Positions 1 through 10,760 are shown, counted from the first letter of the stretch. The stretch is 64,000 nt of DNA from Bos javanicus (GCF_032452875.1 NC_083881.1:63185689-63249688); one strand, 5' to 3'. Translations and numbers: made by a program. Notes: generated by a model from the sequence alone, not told the origin.

Positions 1-38
1 TTAGGTAAAAAATCTCAATCATTGTCTCCATCTACATA

Positions 39-242
39 AACACACACATACACACACACACACACTCACACACACTCACACACACACTCACACAGTATAC
101 TCACACACACATACTCACACAGTATACTCACACACACACACTCACACAGTATACTCACACACACTCATACACTCACACACACACTCACACAGTATACTTA
201 CACACACTCACTCACTCACACACTCACACACACTCACATCCA
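39..242. repeat. CA-rich microsatellite/VNTR
   Basis: CACA and CACT dinucleotide-type runs are organised into a higher-order unit of about 28-30 bp. The unit carries CACAGTATACTCACAC and recurs at least four times (around 93, 119, 147 and 191) with variable CA spacers. This is a compound tandem repeat that is probably length-polymorphic. Confidence 0.9.
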
Positions 243-414
243 CAATGGCGTGCAACCAAACAGGGGAACGTGTCCAGGCGGAGGATTGCCTGGAGCTCTT
301 TCCCGAGAAGAGCTGCTTGGAAGTAACCCTCCCGGCTTAGAAAAATAAGCCCAGTTTTACACTTTATCCAGCAGATGGCGCTGTGCACCACGCTCTGTAG
401 AGCAATGTGCTGGC
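243..414. other. unassigned single-copy sequence
   Basis: Short GC-moderate stretch between the CA repeat and a SINE. I see no repeat family, splice-site pair or conserved reading frame in it. Confidence 0.4.
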
Positions 415-633
415 TGCGCGCTCAGTCGCTTCGGTCTTGGCTGGCTCTTTACAACTCTACGGACTGTATGTCACCAGGCTCCTCTGTCCATGGGATTCTC
501 CAGGCAAGAATACTGGAGTGGGTTGCCATGCCCGCCTCCAAGGGATCTTCCCGACCCAGAGATCGAACCCGTGTCTCTAATATCTCCTACATTGGCAGGC
601 GGGTTCTTTACACCAGCGCCACGTGGGAAGCCC
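415..633 (-). mobile_element. Bov-tA SINE
   Basis: This is the reverse complement of a Bov-tA. The 3' tail (GCTCAGTCGCTTC...) comes first and the tRNA-like head with its B-box (GATCGAACCC) and terminal GGGAAGCCC comes last. It is full length and lies head to head with the next SINE. It is non-coding and was mobilised in trans by LINE machinery. Confidence 0.92.
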
Positions 634-841
634 ATCCCTGGTGTCTCAGGCAGTGAAGAATCAACCTTCCAGCAATGTGGGAGACCTGGATTCGATCCCT
701 GGGTCAGAAAGATGCTGTAGAGAAGGGAATGGCTACCCACTCTAGTATTCTTGCCTGGAGAACCCCATGGACAGAGGAGGCTGGCAGGCGACAGTCCATG
801 GGATCGCAAAAGTGGGACACTACTTAGAAACTAAACAACAA
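634..841 (+). mobile_element. Bov-tA SINE
   Basis: Forward Bov-tA with tRNA-derived head (TGGTGTCTCAGGCAGTGAAGAATC), B-box GATTCGATCCC, body and CACTACTTAG-type tail. It starts directly at the head of the preceding minus-strand copy, giving an inverted repeat with almost no spacer. Confidence 0.9.
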
Positions 842-1001
842 CTCAACACCAATTCCCAAACAGAAGAGTGTGACCCCCCAAAGCCTGGAGTTAGGACCAG
901 TCTCCACTCTGATTCATTCTCCCCTGCAATCTACAAGACATTATGCATCGACCACAAGCCTGGGCGTAGATCATAAATGCATAAAACTGCCTCCCACTGA
1001 G

Positions 1002-1255
1002 GAATTCATTCATTCAGCAACAGCTCAGTGGTGCTTCCCATATGCGTGGTACAATTCTCAGAGCTGGGGAAAGAGAGCTGAGCGAAACAGATGATTAGAT
1101 GAAGTCCAATAAAAACAAAGATAACTCTGTCATGTAATGGCTGTTTCCAACATGTGCTCAGAAGGAAAACCAAGCCGGCTCTTTCAGCAGGCAGGTCTGA
1201 GAGCCTTTCTGGGGAGGTGACCCGTGAGCAGAGGCCTGAATGATTCTAAGTAGGT
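1002..1255 (-). mobile_element. L2 LINE 3' end remnant
   Basis: It begins ATTCATTCATTCAGCAA, the reverse complement of the L2 tail. Downstream it has GGGGAGGTGACC...GAGCAGAGGCCTGAATGAT, matching the antisense of the L2 3' region. It is heavily diverged, as expected for a mammal-wide fossil. Confidence 0.65.
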
Positions 1256-1276
1256 GGCTACAGCCTCAGGTCCACC

Positions 1277-1420
1277 TTGAAATCACCTGGGACACCCTAA
1301 CGACACTGGAGCCTGGGCCCACCCGGAGCCTGCTGACTTAACTGCTCAGGGTGGGGTCCAGGCACGGGGTTTTAAGTCTCTCATATAACCCTGGTGCATA
1401 GCCAGGGTTGATAACCCTTA
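1277..1420 (-). mobile_element. MER5-type hAT remnant
   Basis: Contains AAATCACCTGGG, then CTGGGCCCACCC and CAGGGTGGGGTCC, and ends GCAGCCAGGGTTGATAACC-like. This is the near-palindromic layout of MER5 non-autonomous hAT-Charlie elements. Orientation was inferred from the central asymmetric part. Confidence 0.6.
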
Positions 1421-1832
1421 ATTCCAAATAGCTAAGCAAGAAAGCACGCCCCTTGGTAGGGAATTATCACAAAGCTAAATGAAAAGGGACTCGTTCCGGT
1501 GCGGATGGAGGCCTGTCCCAGGCTGCTACCCGGAACCCAGGCGAGCTGGGCAGCAGAGCCCACTGAGCCAGCCAGGAACCACTTGGTGCTATGCCCGTCG
1601 TCTGGGCTGGTGAACCACCCACTTCTCTGAGGATCAGGAGAAACGTGACCACTGCCCCGTCCTGTGCCTGCGTGGGTTCCCTGGAGTGGCCTGCCCAGAA
1701 GTAGGGGCTGTCCTCCCATTTCTGTGCCTTAGTGTAAGAAGAACCCTTTTTCTCCCCAGGGTGACCCCCTTGAGCTGCTTCTCTAACACTCCCATCTCTT
1801 CTGACCTTGAACCTCAGCTGCCGGCCTCTCCC
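1421..1832. other. unassigned sequence
   Basis: GC-rich stretch with a 95-codon minus-strand frame (1432-1719) that resembles nothing I know. There are no flanking splice signals or promoter signals. I regard it as non-coding. Confidence 0.4.
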
Positions 1833-1843
1833 CTTCTCCTCTG

Positions 1844-2115
1844 CTGCTGCTGCTAAGTCGCTTCAGTCGTGTCCGACTCTGTGCGACCCCATAGAAGGCA
1901 GCCCACCAGGCTCCCCCATCCCTGGGATTCTCCAGGCAAGAATACTGGAGTGGGCAGCCGTTTCCTTTTCCAATGCATGAAAGTGAAAAGTGAAAGTGAA
2001 GTCACTCAGTCGTGTCCGACTCTTAGCGACCCCATGGACTGCAGCCCACCAGGCTCCTCCATCCATAGGATTTTCCAGGCAAGAGTACTGAAGTGCGGTG
2101 CCATTGCCTTCTCCT
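1844..2115 (-). mobile_element. Bov-A2 SINE
   Basis: Starts with the CTG-repeat tail (antisense of the CAG tail), followed by two Bov-A monomers separated by the linker ATGCATGAAAGTGAAAAGTG, and ends at TGCCATTGCCTTCTCC. CTTCTCCTCTG occurs on both sides (1833-1843, 2108-2118), but partly overlaps the element end, so the target duplication is ambiguous. Confidence 0.93.
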
Positions 2116-2179
2116 CTGGAACTCATCAAAAAATCTTTAAGGGGGTTGGGTCTTCCGATTAGATCTGGGACGTGATGAT

Positions 2180-2226
2180 GGGGTCACAAAGAGTCAGACA
2201 TGACTGAGCGACCCAACGACAACAAA
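2180..2226 (+). mobile_element. Bov-A 3' tail fragment
   Basis: GGGGTCACAAAGAGTCAGACATGACTGAGCGAC is the extreme 3' part of Bov-tA/Bov-A. Only about 45 bp are present, with no head. Confidence 0.7.
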
Positions 2227-2840
2227 TACCTCATTAGCTCATACTCACATTTCTGTATCTCAGACATCAGTTCTCTTAAACTGAGATCAGATTGTTACTT
2301 GATATACACTTTATTGATTTTCCATTTAACCCACTTCAATTCCCCAACCTTTCTTGTTGGAAGCAGGGCAGAGAAGTAGGTGAGAAGGTTTCCCTTTGAC
2401 ATTGACCTGAGAGGTTTAGTGGAAGGTGTGTGGGTCTCAGGCTCAGACTCAACCCAGATCTGCTCCTTGTGACTTTGGGGTCTGGATGAACGTCTCCTTG
2501 GGGAAGACAAGCTTGCTGGTTAGGTGCCTCAAAATTGACAGAGAGAGGTCTGTGAAAATACTTGCCAAAAGTAAACAAACATTATTACACAAACCTCCAG
2601 TATTTCCCCTGTAAAAAAAGTTATTAGTTGAGCTTGGTTCTCTGATATGAAGTCAACTGTACCACCCAGATATTTCTGAAGAAATGCGTTTCATGTTTCA
2701 TGGCCTTGTTCTTAAAAGAAAACAATGTCTGCCACCCTCCTCTGCCCCCCAAAAGGCATTGAACTGCTATTTCGAGTTTAGAAGTCTAAAGAAAAGCAAA
2801 ATTCACTGTCGCCCTCCCTTGTCATTAGAGGATGGCCTTT
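2227..2840. other. unassigned sequence
   Basis: AT-rich stretch with no recognised repeat or gene. The short open frames (up to 80 codons) overlap each other on both strands and look random. Confidence 0.4.
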
Positions 2841-2857
2841 AGCTCTTGTTTAGTTTG

Positions 2858-3072
2858 TTTGTTTGTGTTGGTGTTTGCTGGGTCTTCATTGCAATGTGTG
2901 GCTTCTCTTGTTGCTTTGCATAGGCTCCAAAGTTTGTGGGCTCAGTAGTTGCGAAAAGGGGACTCAGTAGCTCCCTGGCATGTGGGATCTTAGTTCCCTG
3001 ACCAGGGCTTGAACCCACGTCCCCTGCACTGGAAGGTGAATTCTTTACCACTGGACCACCATCGAAGTCCCC
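2858..3072 (-). mobile_element. CHR-type tRNA SINE
   Basis: Reverse complement of a CHR SINE: GGTCTTCATTGC...GCATGTGGGATCTTAGTTCCCTGACC...GAACCC...ACTGGACCACC..GAAGTCCCC. Target duplication AGCTCTTGKTTAGTTT at 2841-2857 and 3073-3089. Confidence 0.88.
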
Positions 3073-3089
3073 AGCTCTTGGTTAGTTTT

Positions 3090-3323
3090 GATTCTTTTCC
3101 TATGGAAGCTGTTCACTTAGAAAGAAAAGAGGAGAGAAAAAGGAGAGCAAAAAACCAAAGTGTGTTCACAGAGATGTAGTCAGAGGCAGGATGTTGTATT
3201 GTAATTTATCTCTGAGCAGAAAGAGATTTCACTGCACTGTATTATTTACCAGGTCAAGCCCTTTGTTGATGTAAAACCCACAGGGTGTCGGAAGTAATTT
3301 CTTAGCGATGCTTTAGGGCAGTG
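3090..3323. other. unassigned sequence
   Basis: Purine-rich then AT-rich sequence with no repeat or gene recognised. Confidence 0.35.
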
Positions 3324-3772
3324 TATTAGTTTTTTGTTGCTACTTTAACAAAGCACCACAAGGGTGGTGGTAGAAAGCAACACAGCTTTATTGTCTTACA
3401 GGTCTAGACATCAGAAGTCCAAAATGAGTCTTACAGAATTAAAATTGAGTTGTTGGCTGGCATGGTTCCTTCCGGAGGCTCCAGCCGAGAACTTCATCCC
3501 CACCTTCTCCAGCTTCTAGAGGCTGCCCTCATTCCTTGGCTTGTGGCCCCTCCTCATGTCACTCAGACCTCTTGCCCTGTTATTACAGCTTTACTCTCCA
3601 CTCTGATCTCCTGTATCCCTGATAGGAAGACCCTTGTGATTATATCGAGCTCCAGAATAATCTCCTCATCTCAGCATCTTTACCCTAAACACATCTACAA
3701 GTTTCTCCTGCCGTGAGTGCTGACATGCACAGTTTCAGGGAACTAGGACTCAGACATTTTTCAGAGGTTGAA
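3324..3772 (-). mobile_element. MLT1-type (ERVL-MaLR) LTR remnant
   Basis: Antisense order of the MaLR LTR is preserved: GTATTAGTTTTTTGTTGC, AACAAAGCACCACA, CTTACAGGTCTAGACATCAGAAGTCC, then CTTCTAGAGGCTGCC.CATTCCTTGGC. Near the end comes CACAGTTTCAGGGAACTAGGAC. It is an old solo LTR with no viral internal sequence. Confidence 0.7.
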
Positions 3773-3866
3773 AAATTCTGAATTCCTTTCCTGGGAAGGA
3801 AGGAATGAACTACTGGAAATCAAGGCCTCACAAACCACCTCAGAACTATCTCCTCTTTTAAAGCCT

Positions 3867-4080
3867 TCCTGTTGTTGTTTAGACGCTAAGCCATGTCTGA
3901 CTCTTTGTAACCCCATAGACTGTAGCCAGCCAGACTCCTCTGTCCATGGGATTTCCCAGGCAAGAATACTGGAGTGGGTTGCCATTTCCTTCTTCAGGGT
4001 ATCTTCCTGACCAGGGATCAAACCCACATCTCCTGCCTTGGTAGGTGGGTTCTTTACCACTGAGCCACCAGGGAAGCCCC
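3867..4080 (-). mobile_element. Bov-tA SINE
   Basis: Antisense Bov-tA, tail GTTGTTGTTTAGACGCTAAG to head ACTGAGCCACCAGGGAAGCCCC, B-box complement GATCAAACCC. Essentially full length. Confidence 0.92.
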
Positions 4081-6587
4081 TTTAATGTCCTCCTGGGGAT
4101 GATCAATGGACATTTACATACACTGTGCCCTGGCGAAACCCAGAGCTGGTCATTTGTCAAAGGGCAGGAATTTGTGGGCCCCAAAGCAGATAACATGTAT
4201 TCTTCCCTTCCCTAAGAGTAGAAATGCTGCAAAACTGTGAGCATCCATTTCTAGACAGGTATTCCTTCTGCTGTAATCATCAGACGGTATCTATCATCAG
4301 ACGGTATCTGTTCAGGCCCTCCCTGGCTTCATGGGACTATGCAGACATTGGATACATTTGCCATCCCTCAGGCCCAGGCCTCAAGAGTCAGGCAGTGTTC
4401 ACTTCCGTCTCTCAGAACGCTACCCCTGGGGGCTCTGATCCTCCACATAAGAAGCGTCTCTCTCTGCCTTGCTGGAGAGACCCCATGGAGAGGCCCAGAG
4501 GTAACTCAGAGGAGAAGAGAAGCCAAACTGAGTGCAGCCAGGGAGCTGTCCTGACCGAGGCACCGGGTGTGTGAGCAAGCTGCCTCGGACCTTCTAGACC
4601 AGCTCAGTGGCCAACCAAATACCACTGATAGCCCAGTCCACTCCACGGGCAGCAGCAGAATCACCTGGTCAAGTCCTCCCTGAACTCCTGCTCCACAGGC
4701 TGTGAGAGAAGACAGTGGCTGCAGGGTTAGAGCCCTGGGTTTCAGGGCAGTCTGCGACACAGCAGGAGGCAATTCAGTCGCTGTGCCCCACGTGCTCTGT
4801 GCACCAGCCGCTTTCCGGCGGGTCCGAGGGTGGAAATGGGCACCATCCCTAAATCCCAGTCCAGAGCGTCATCCGAGGGCGTGGACGGGGACCGCCCCAC
4901 TCTCCATAGCGATAAAAAGGTGACTCATCTCTGAAGTGGGGACAATGGAAATGAGGACTTCCAGAGCTGTTTGTGGTGACATGTGGAATAAAAAGAGCTT
5001 TGTAATCTGAGAACGCCTATTCCGATGTAACAGTTTCTGGTGGTAGTTATAGTAACGGTACTACGGGAGGAATCTAACGGAGGGCTGCATTCCCTGCTTG
5101 TTTGAACACTGTCTCCAAGTGTGGGTGTTGATTACCAGGTTTAAAGTAATTTGATTTTTTCATCATAACTTGTTTTCAGATTTAAGAGGGGAAAAAATGA
5201 CAAGGGAGAAGAAAAACAATTACTTTTTTCCTCCACAAGAGTTTGGGATCTCATGTGGTCCTTCTAATACATTATGTAATTGTGGATTATGTAATCTGTG
5301 GACCGGTGTATTATTCTCTTCCTGTCCTGAGCTGACCCTCCACTCTCTTGCCTTCTCTGAGCCACTCACAGTTTTACATGTGCTCACCCACAGCAGTGGA
5401 GTAAGTGTATGTTTCATAGACTTCACTTGAGCCTATGGCAAATTTAAAATCAATTGCCCTTCAGAAAGTTTGATCAAGCCTAATCCAAATAGTGATGAAA
5501 TAGCTGGAGTGGGATAAGTCTGCTTCTCTAGGGAGGACAGTTCAGGTGATCAAGCAGTTAATTTGAGTCTAGAAAACAGCCAGCCCGTGCAATGCTCCCA
5601 CACTGCCTTTGAAGACATTTTGAGTGTAGTCTGTCCACCGTGAGGCGTGTAACAGATCAGAAGCTGAAACCCAAGGGTTGTCAGGAGCCAGGCCAGTGCA
5701 GCCTCTGGGATCCGAGGCCTTTGGCTCCAAGATCTGGGAGTCTGTTCTCAAGTACTGAGACAGGTACACAGCTACACACGTTCTTCTCTAGGTGAGTGAA
5801 ATTTCTGGGCCGACTGTCCAATTTTGAATTTTAAAAACTGGCTGGGCATTTGCATACATTCTTAGCCAGGTGAGGCTTTGCTCGTGGTTGACTAGCCTAC
5901 TCTGACTGAAAACAGATGACACCCAGGCATTTGAAAGCAATACGCATCGGGCCTGTCGTGGCTCCACCTCCATGGGACCACCACCACCACGCTGGAGGAA
6001 GGTGAGGTCAGTGGCGCCCAGGCTTTAGCTTTTCCGTGTCTGAGGTCTTTTCACTTGTGGGAGTCGCTGTAAGTGGGGTAACAGGCTCTTCCAAGGTCAG
6101 GGCGCCAGCTTCCCTAGAAGGGGCCCTGGTTATGCGAGGAATCAGCTGTGCCCCGGGCCCGATGTTGAAGGCCTGGGCTAGGAGTTGAAACCATGGCCCG
6201 AGCTCCAAGCAAGTCCCATGGCCTGGAGAGAAAGGGAAACGGCCAATACTGTGAACCCCGGCCATGATCTTTGTTTGTTTGGGCTGAGGAAAGGATGGAA
6301 AGATTCCTTTCTCCAACAAAGGTGAAATATCTCAAGGCCAAATTGGCACCCGGTGATTACGCCCCCAAAACGTCTAAGCCACAGCACACAGGAGGCATCA
6401 GTGAAGCACCCTCGAGGGTGTGAACCTGCAAACCAGCCCTGAGCCCGGGTGGGCAGGGAGGGGTGGGGCTGAGACGTGCATGTGGCTGGGTGGGGGGGCA
6501 ACAGAAGCCTAGGGGAGGAGGACGGCAAGCATCTCAAGGGAGGCACTGGGGACGAGCCTGCTTGCTTCAACCACTTGGGTGGGCTTT
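4081..6587. other. 2.5 kb with no recognised element
   Basis: This is one of the longest stretches here without an identifiable repeat. Open frames reach 130 codons (minus strand, 6178-6570; 116 codons at 4224-4574) but overlap on several frames and match no family I know. A very degraded MIR might lie near 4700-5000. No TATA, CpG island or paired splice sites stand out. Confidence 0.45.
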
Positions 6588-6680
6588 TGGCAAGTCCTTG
6601 GACCTCTCGAAGTTAGAGTTCCTTCATTGAGAGAATGGGACTGTCGTTATCTCCCTTGGGGGTTGCTGACGAGTCTATGT
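6588..6680 (+). mobile_element. MIR SINE remnant
   Basis: GGCAAGTCCTTGGACCTCTC...TCATTGAGAGAATGGGACTGTCGTTATCTCC follows the MIR core order (GGCAAGTTACTTAACCTC...TCATCTGTAAAATGGGGATAAT). Confidence 0.6.
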
Positions 6681-6782
6681 CGAGGATGCCTGTGGAAGGT
6701 CATGGGAACGGCAGGGGCAGGCCGGCTGGAGCTGGGGTTAAGGGTGGGAATGGTGGGGTGAACCTCATGAGAAACAGTGGGG

Positions 6783-7000
6783 GGACTTCCCTGGTGGTTC
6801 AGTGGTTAAGCATCCACCTTCCAATGCAGGGGACATGGGTGTGATCCCTGGTCAGTAACTAAGTTTCCACGTGCCTTGGGGCAACTAAGCTGGCATGCCA
6901 ACCCGCTACTACTGAACCCCTGCCCTCTATAGCCCAAGTGCTGCAGTTAGAGAAAAGCCCACATGCCAGAACAAAGACCAGTGCGGCCAAAAAAACAAAA
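6783..7000 (+). mobile_element. CHR-type tRNA SINE
   Basis: GACTTCCCTGGTGGTTCAGTGGTTAAG head, diverged B-box (GTGTGATCCC), GGGGCAACTAAG body and A-rich tail. Flanks AAACAGTGGGG (6772-6782) and AAACACTGGGG (7001-7011) are a target duplication with one difference. Confidence 0.88.
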
Positions 7001-7011
7001 AAACACTGGGG

Positions 7012-7349
7012 CTGAAGTCAGTCATTGTCCTCCCATCCCATCCTGGGGATGTTGGGTGGATTCTACATGGGCTTAAGGCCTCCATCAGGACTGCTCTGGG
7101 AGCCAGGGGTGGGGAGAATGGCCCTGGTTTCCGCAGCATCGTTCCTGTCCCGAACTGTGCCACAGGCAAAGGGGGCTTGGGACCCCCCACTCCAGGCTGG
7201 GCCGACCCTCAGCTCCTAACCAGTGCTTGTACATATCCAGCAGCTCCAGATTCCAGGTTCTCTGCTTTCCCTGTCCTCTTGGCCCCATCTGGCAATCAAA
7301 TTTGATCAAAGAGGGACTTTGAATGACTATTTAGAAAGAAGATTAAGTA
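7012..7349. other. unassigned sequence
   Basis: GC-rich and single copy as far as I can tell. The overlapping short frames on both strands have no family resemblance. Confidence 0.35.
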
Positions 7350-7393
7350 GCAGCTCTTTATTCCCCCCCCCTTTTTTTTTGCAGCTCTTATTC
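7350..7393. repeat. C9T9 tract between short direct repeats
   Basis: GCAGCTCTTTATTC and GCAGCTCTTATTC flank an uninterrupted run of C followed by a run of T. The layout resembles a target duplication round a homopolymer-only insert. Confidence 0.6.
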
Positions 7394-7860
7394 TAAGCCA
7401 TTCGCCCCCAAAATAAACTTGCTTTCTTGGTTTGAACCAAAAATTTCCCTTGCCAGACAGATGCACACACAGCGATCGCTCTGGATTTGCAGAATTCTTT
7501 AGATACATTATTTATTAGCTCACAGGTGCCATGTCTAGTTCTGAGATAGATGTCAGGAAGGCTGGAGAAGAAAATGCTAAAGGAAATTTCTGTTCATGAG
7601 CGTGGTGTCTTTGAAACCATCTCTCCATTAACCATGTATCACATCTAATGTGTGTGTGTGTGTTTGTTCATGACATCAGGAGCAGGATTTCAAAACATGT
7701 TGTGAATCCTATATTCCAGCCTCAGATTTTGCTGCATAATGGCCTTGCCTGTTAGAGTAAACAAGTAAGCAATATTGTTTTGATGAAGTCAAGTTTTTTT
7801 TTTTTGGAAAACAAAGGCAATGATGCCTTTTTCCATTCTCCTAGTTCCAGGGCAGGAAAA
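7394..7860. other. unassigned sequence with short TG run
   Basis: Contains (TG)n at about 7651-7664 and a T9 tract near 7797. Nothing else recognised. Confidence 0.35.
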
Positions 7861-8150
7861 GAAACGCAGATGTAAAGAACAGATGTGTGAATACAGAGCA
7901 GGAAGGGAAGGGGAGGCTGAATTGAGAGATCAGGTTTGACATATGTAGACTACGATGTGTCAAATAGCTAGTGGGAAAGCTGCCGTGTAGCACAGGGAGC
8001 GCAGCCAGTGCCCTGTGATGACCTAGAGGGGTGGGATGGGGTGGGGCAGAAGGGAGGGCCAAGAGGGAGGGGATATATGTATACATATTGCCGATTCATT
8101 TGTGTACAGCAGAAACTAACAATGTTGGGAAGCAATTTTTAAAAATGATG
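7861..8150 (+). mobile_element. L1 3' UTR fragment (artiodactyl type)
   Basis: Order of L1 3' UTR motifs: TGTAGCACAGGGAGCGCAGCCAGTGC, GTGATGACCTAGAGGGGTGGGATGGGGT, GGGATATATGTATACATATTGCCGATTCATTTG, then GCAGAAACTAACAATGTTGGGAAGCAATT. No ORF2 sequence is present (5' truncated). Confidence 0.75.
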
Positions 8151-8160
8151 CCTTTCCCCA

Positions 8161-8345
8161 AATGCTTTGCATCCGCTCACTCACGAGATACTCACAGCAG
8201 TCTTGTGAGGCAGCACGTGGCTCCAGCGTTAGCATTTGCGGAAACAAAGCCACAGAACCATCGAGGGTCCTGGCAGATGTCAACCACGGAGGGCGACATA
8301 GGAAGGTTGGAGCCCAGGTTTACCATTTTCCGGTCTCTTACTGAT
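8161..8345 (-). mobile_element. MIR SINE remnant
   Basis: GCTTTGCATCCGCTCACTCACGAGATACTCACAGCAGTCTTGTGAGGCAG followed by GGAAACAAAGCCACAGAACC. This is the antisense MIR order (GCTTTACATG...TCCTCACAACAACCCTATGAGG...GGAAACTGAGGCACAGAGAGG). Confidence 0.68.
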
Positions 8346-9184
8346 GAAAATTTAAAAAATAACAATTTAAAATTTTTACTATAAAAATAATGCAAACACG
8401 TGGCAAAAAAAAAAAGGAAGTGGAGAAAATTAGGGAATAAAAATGACCCTTAGTTCCACCACCCAAACACAATATTTTTAACATCATGATACTGTTTTCC
8501 AGATCCAAAGGGAGATTTTTGACCCAGAAAATAAACCACTCCTCTGAGTTCACGTTGTGGGGTATTTGCATTTAGTTGCTTTGCTTGCTTTAGGTGCTTG
8601 CTTTAGTTGGACTGTCACACAGATCCGCGTTTGTGTCTGGGGAGACAGGGGCAGCCCACACAGTGTGAACTGCCTGGCACCGGAAGAGAGCCACTGGTGC
8701 CCACTCTCGTCCTCTGGGGCCGTGGTGAAGTCACTTTCCATGCGAAGGGGTCACGTCTCTCCCTGCTAACTGCCAACATGTCTCCTGGGATGAGGAACCC
8801 ATTCCCAGGCAGGAGTTCCTCAGATTAACCGGCTCAGAACAAGGCTGTGATGGAAAGATAGGATGAGCCACTGTTAAAACTAGCCTTGGGGTCTGTCTCA
8901 GACTGTAACAGGGGTGGGTAGTCTCTGGTAGATGTGGGAAGGACGGCCAAGGCGCCATTACTTCCACGGCGGCCATTGCCCACATGCTGGGCATACCTTA
9001 CTTTCCAAGGATGGAGCTATCTGTCTCACACACGGGCTCCCTCACCATGTGCCTGGCGCCCCCGCCCACTGAGAGGTGGGCCTATTTTTCCTCCCCTTGG
9101 GTCTAGGTGCTAGCCTAGAGAGACACTGGAGAAAGGTTGAGAGTGATGCTATGGGCCTTCAGAGGCTACAGCAGAAGAAGGTCA
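8346..9184. other. unassigned sequence
   Basis: A-rich to about 8520, then GC-moderate. The A-rich part (AATAAAAATGACCC..TTCCACCACCC) looks like an old unnamed repeat, but I cannot place it. No gene evident. Confidence 0.35.
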
Positions 9185-9545
9185 TGGTTTCCACCTGAGG
9201 TTGACATTTCTCCCCACCACCTTCTAAGCTCACCTTGGGAAACCAGCCTCTGTGTACTGAGGAAGCCCAAACTAGTTCAGGTGGAGAGATGGCATGGAGA
9301 AAAGCCAAGAGAGGCCTTCAGCCAAGAGCCAGCATCCACCACCAGTCATGTGAAAGAACAAGCCTTCAGAAGGTGCATCTTCAAAGCTTCCAGCTGAGGC
9401 TGTCTCTGCAGAGTGGACACAAGCAAGCCATCCTCACTCTGCCCTCACTGGACTCCTGACCCACAGAACCATGAGTATGACACATGGCTGTTTAATGCCA
9501 CTAAAATTAGGGGCAAATGGTCACACAGCGCAAGTTGCTGGAACA
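9185..9545 (+). mobile_element. MLT1-type (MaLR) LTR remnant
   Basis: Ends with CTCCTGACCCACAGAACCATGAGTATGAC...CTGTTTAATGCCACTAAAATTAGGGGCAAATGG. This is the MaLR LTR polyadenylation and R region in forward orientation. The preceding 250 bp has the expected purine-rich U3 character. Confidence 0.65.
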
Positions 9546-10114
9546 AGTGTGCCCAATGTCATCTAAAGAAGAAAGACATCTAACCCAGAAAGTCACATGT
9601 TCATTTTGTAAAAATATCACCAGCCCTGAGTCTCATACTATAAGTCCTGCAATCTAGGAGCCACGATAAAGCCCCTGCCTGAACTCACCTCCCTGTCTTT
9701 ACTTGACTGATTTCTCTCTCCTTTCCTCCAAGTCAGAGGTGTTGTAGCTAAGGTTACCCAGGGACCACAGGAGGGCCCCAAACTCTTACTGTAGAATTCA
9801 CCCTCCATGTCTCCCAGCCTCCGGTGAGTGGGGAGAGGGGTGGAGGTTTATAGGCGTGAGACAGGGAGGCTTTCATGAGGGATGGCACTTGGGAGGTTTG
9901 GTGAATAGTCTTTAGACACAAACTCCCAAGAGTGTGCGCTGGATGTCACATCTAATACTTTTAACTCAGCAAAAAGTAGTACAGATTCAAGATTTAAAAC
10001 TCTAAATCATGCAGGCTGAGAGGCAAACACCCCCCCATCCACTCCTTCCATGCCTAGCAGTGAGCACTGTTAACACACATGGAGGCCCCTTGCTGACACA
10101 AACCCTGGAAATAC
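9546..10114. other. unassigned sequence
   Basis: No repeat family or gene recognised. A C7 run lies at about 10030. Confidence 0.35.
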
Positions 10115-10545
10115 ACTGTCTGGCATCGAGTCCCAGCTTTGCTGGGGGACCCGCTAGGAGATTCTGGCCTCAGTTCCCTCATCTGTAAAATAAGGATAAC
10201 TTGCCTCATGTTTGTTGTGAGAGTTAGTTAATAAATATAAAGCATTTAGAACAGCATCTAGGGGCTTCCCTGGTGGTCCACTGGTTAAGAATCCATCTTC
10301 CGATCCAGGGACACAGGTTCAAGCCCTGGTCTGAGAACTAAGATCCTGCGTGCCTTGGGGTAACTAAGCCCACACGTCAAAACTACTGACCCCTGAGCTC
10401 TGGAGCCCATACCACGACTAGAAAAAGTCCAGGTACTGCAACAAAGACCAAGTGCAGCCAAAAAAAGAGAACAGTGTCTGACACAGAGTCTCAGTGCGGG
10501 TTGCCCACTACCACTGCTACTATCGTCATCATCATCATTATGAAT
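10115..10545 (+). mobile_element. MIR SINE split by a CHR SINE
   Basis: MIR core (GGCCTCAGTTCCCTCATCTGTAAAATAAGGATAAC...TTGTTGTGAGAG..AAGCATTTAGAACAGCATCT) runs to 10259. It resumes at 10469 with GAACAGTGTCTGACACAGAGTCTCAG and a TCATCATCATTAT end. Members are therefore 10115-10259 and 10469-10545. Confidence 0.85.
10260..10468 (+). mobile_element. CHR-type tRNA SINE nested in MIR
   Basis: GGGCTTCCCTGGTGGTCCACTGG head, GGTTCAAGCCC B-box, GGTAACTAAGCCCAC body and A-rich tail. Target duplication GAACAGCATCT / GAACAGTGTCT at 10249-10259 and 10469-10479, both copies being MIR sequence. Confidence 0.9.
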
Positions 10546-10760
10546 CGTGTTTGTAGCCTTGATGGGCTCAAGAAATAGAATGTGCTGGAAGGAACCCAGA
10601 ACTAGAGAAGAGGCTCCCAGACCAGAGGGCATGCCTCTGGGCACAGTGGCCACTGGGAACATAGTGAACACCCTCCACTTGATCTCACTGTATGGCCTTC
10701 AAGGGTGTCCGAGTCCCTGGGGCCTCTTCTGGTGCCACAAATCACGTTTCCTAGCACCTT
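10546..10760. other. unassigned sequence
   Basis: Short stretch without recognisable elements. Confidence 0.35.
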
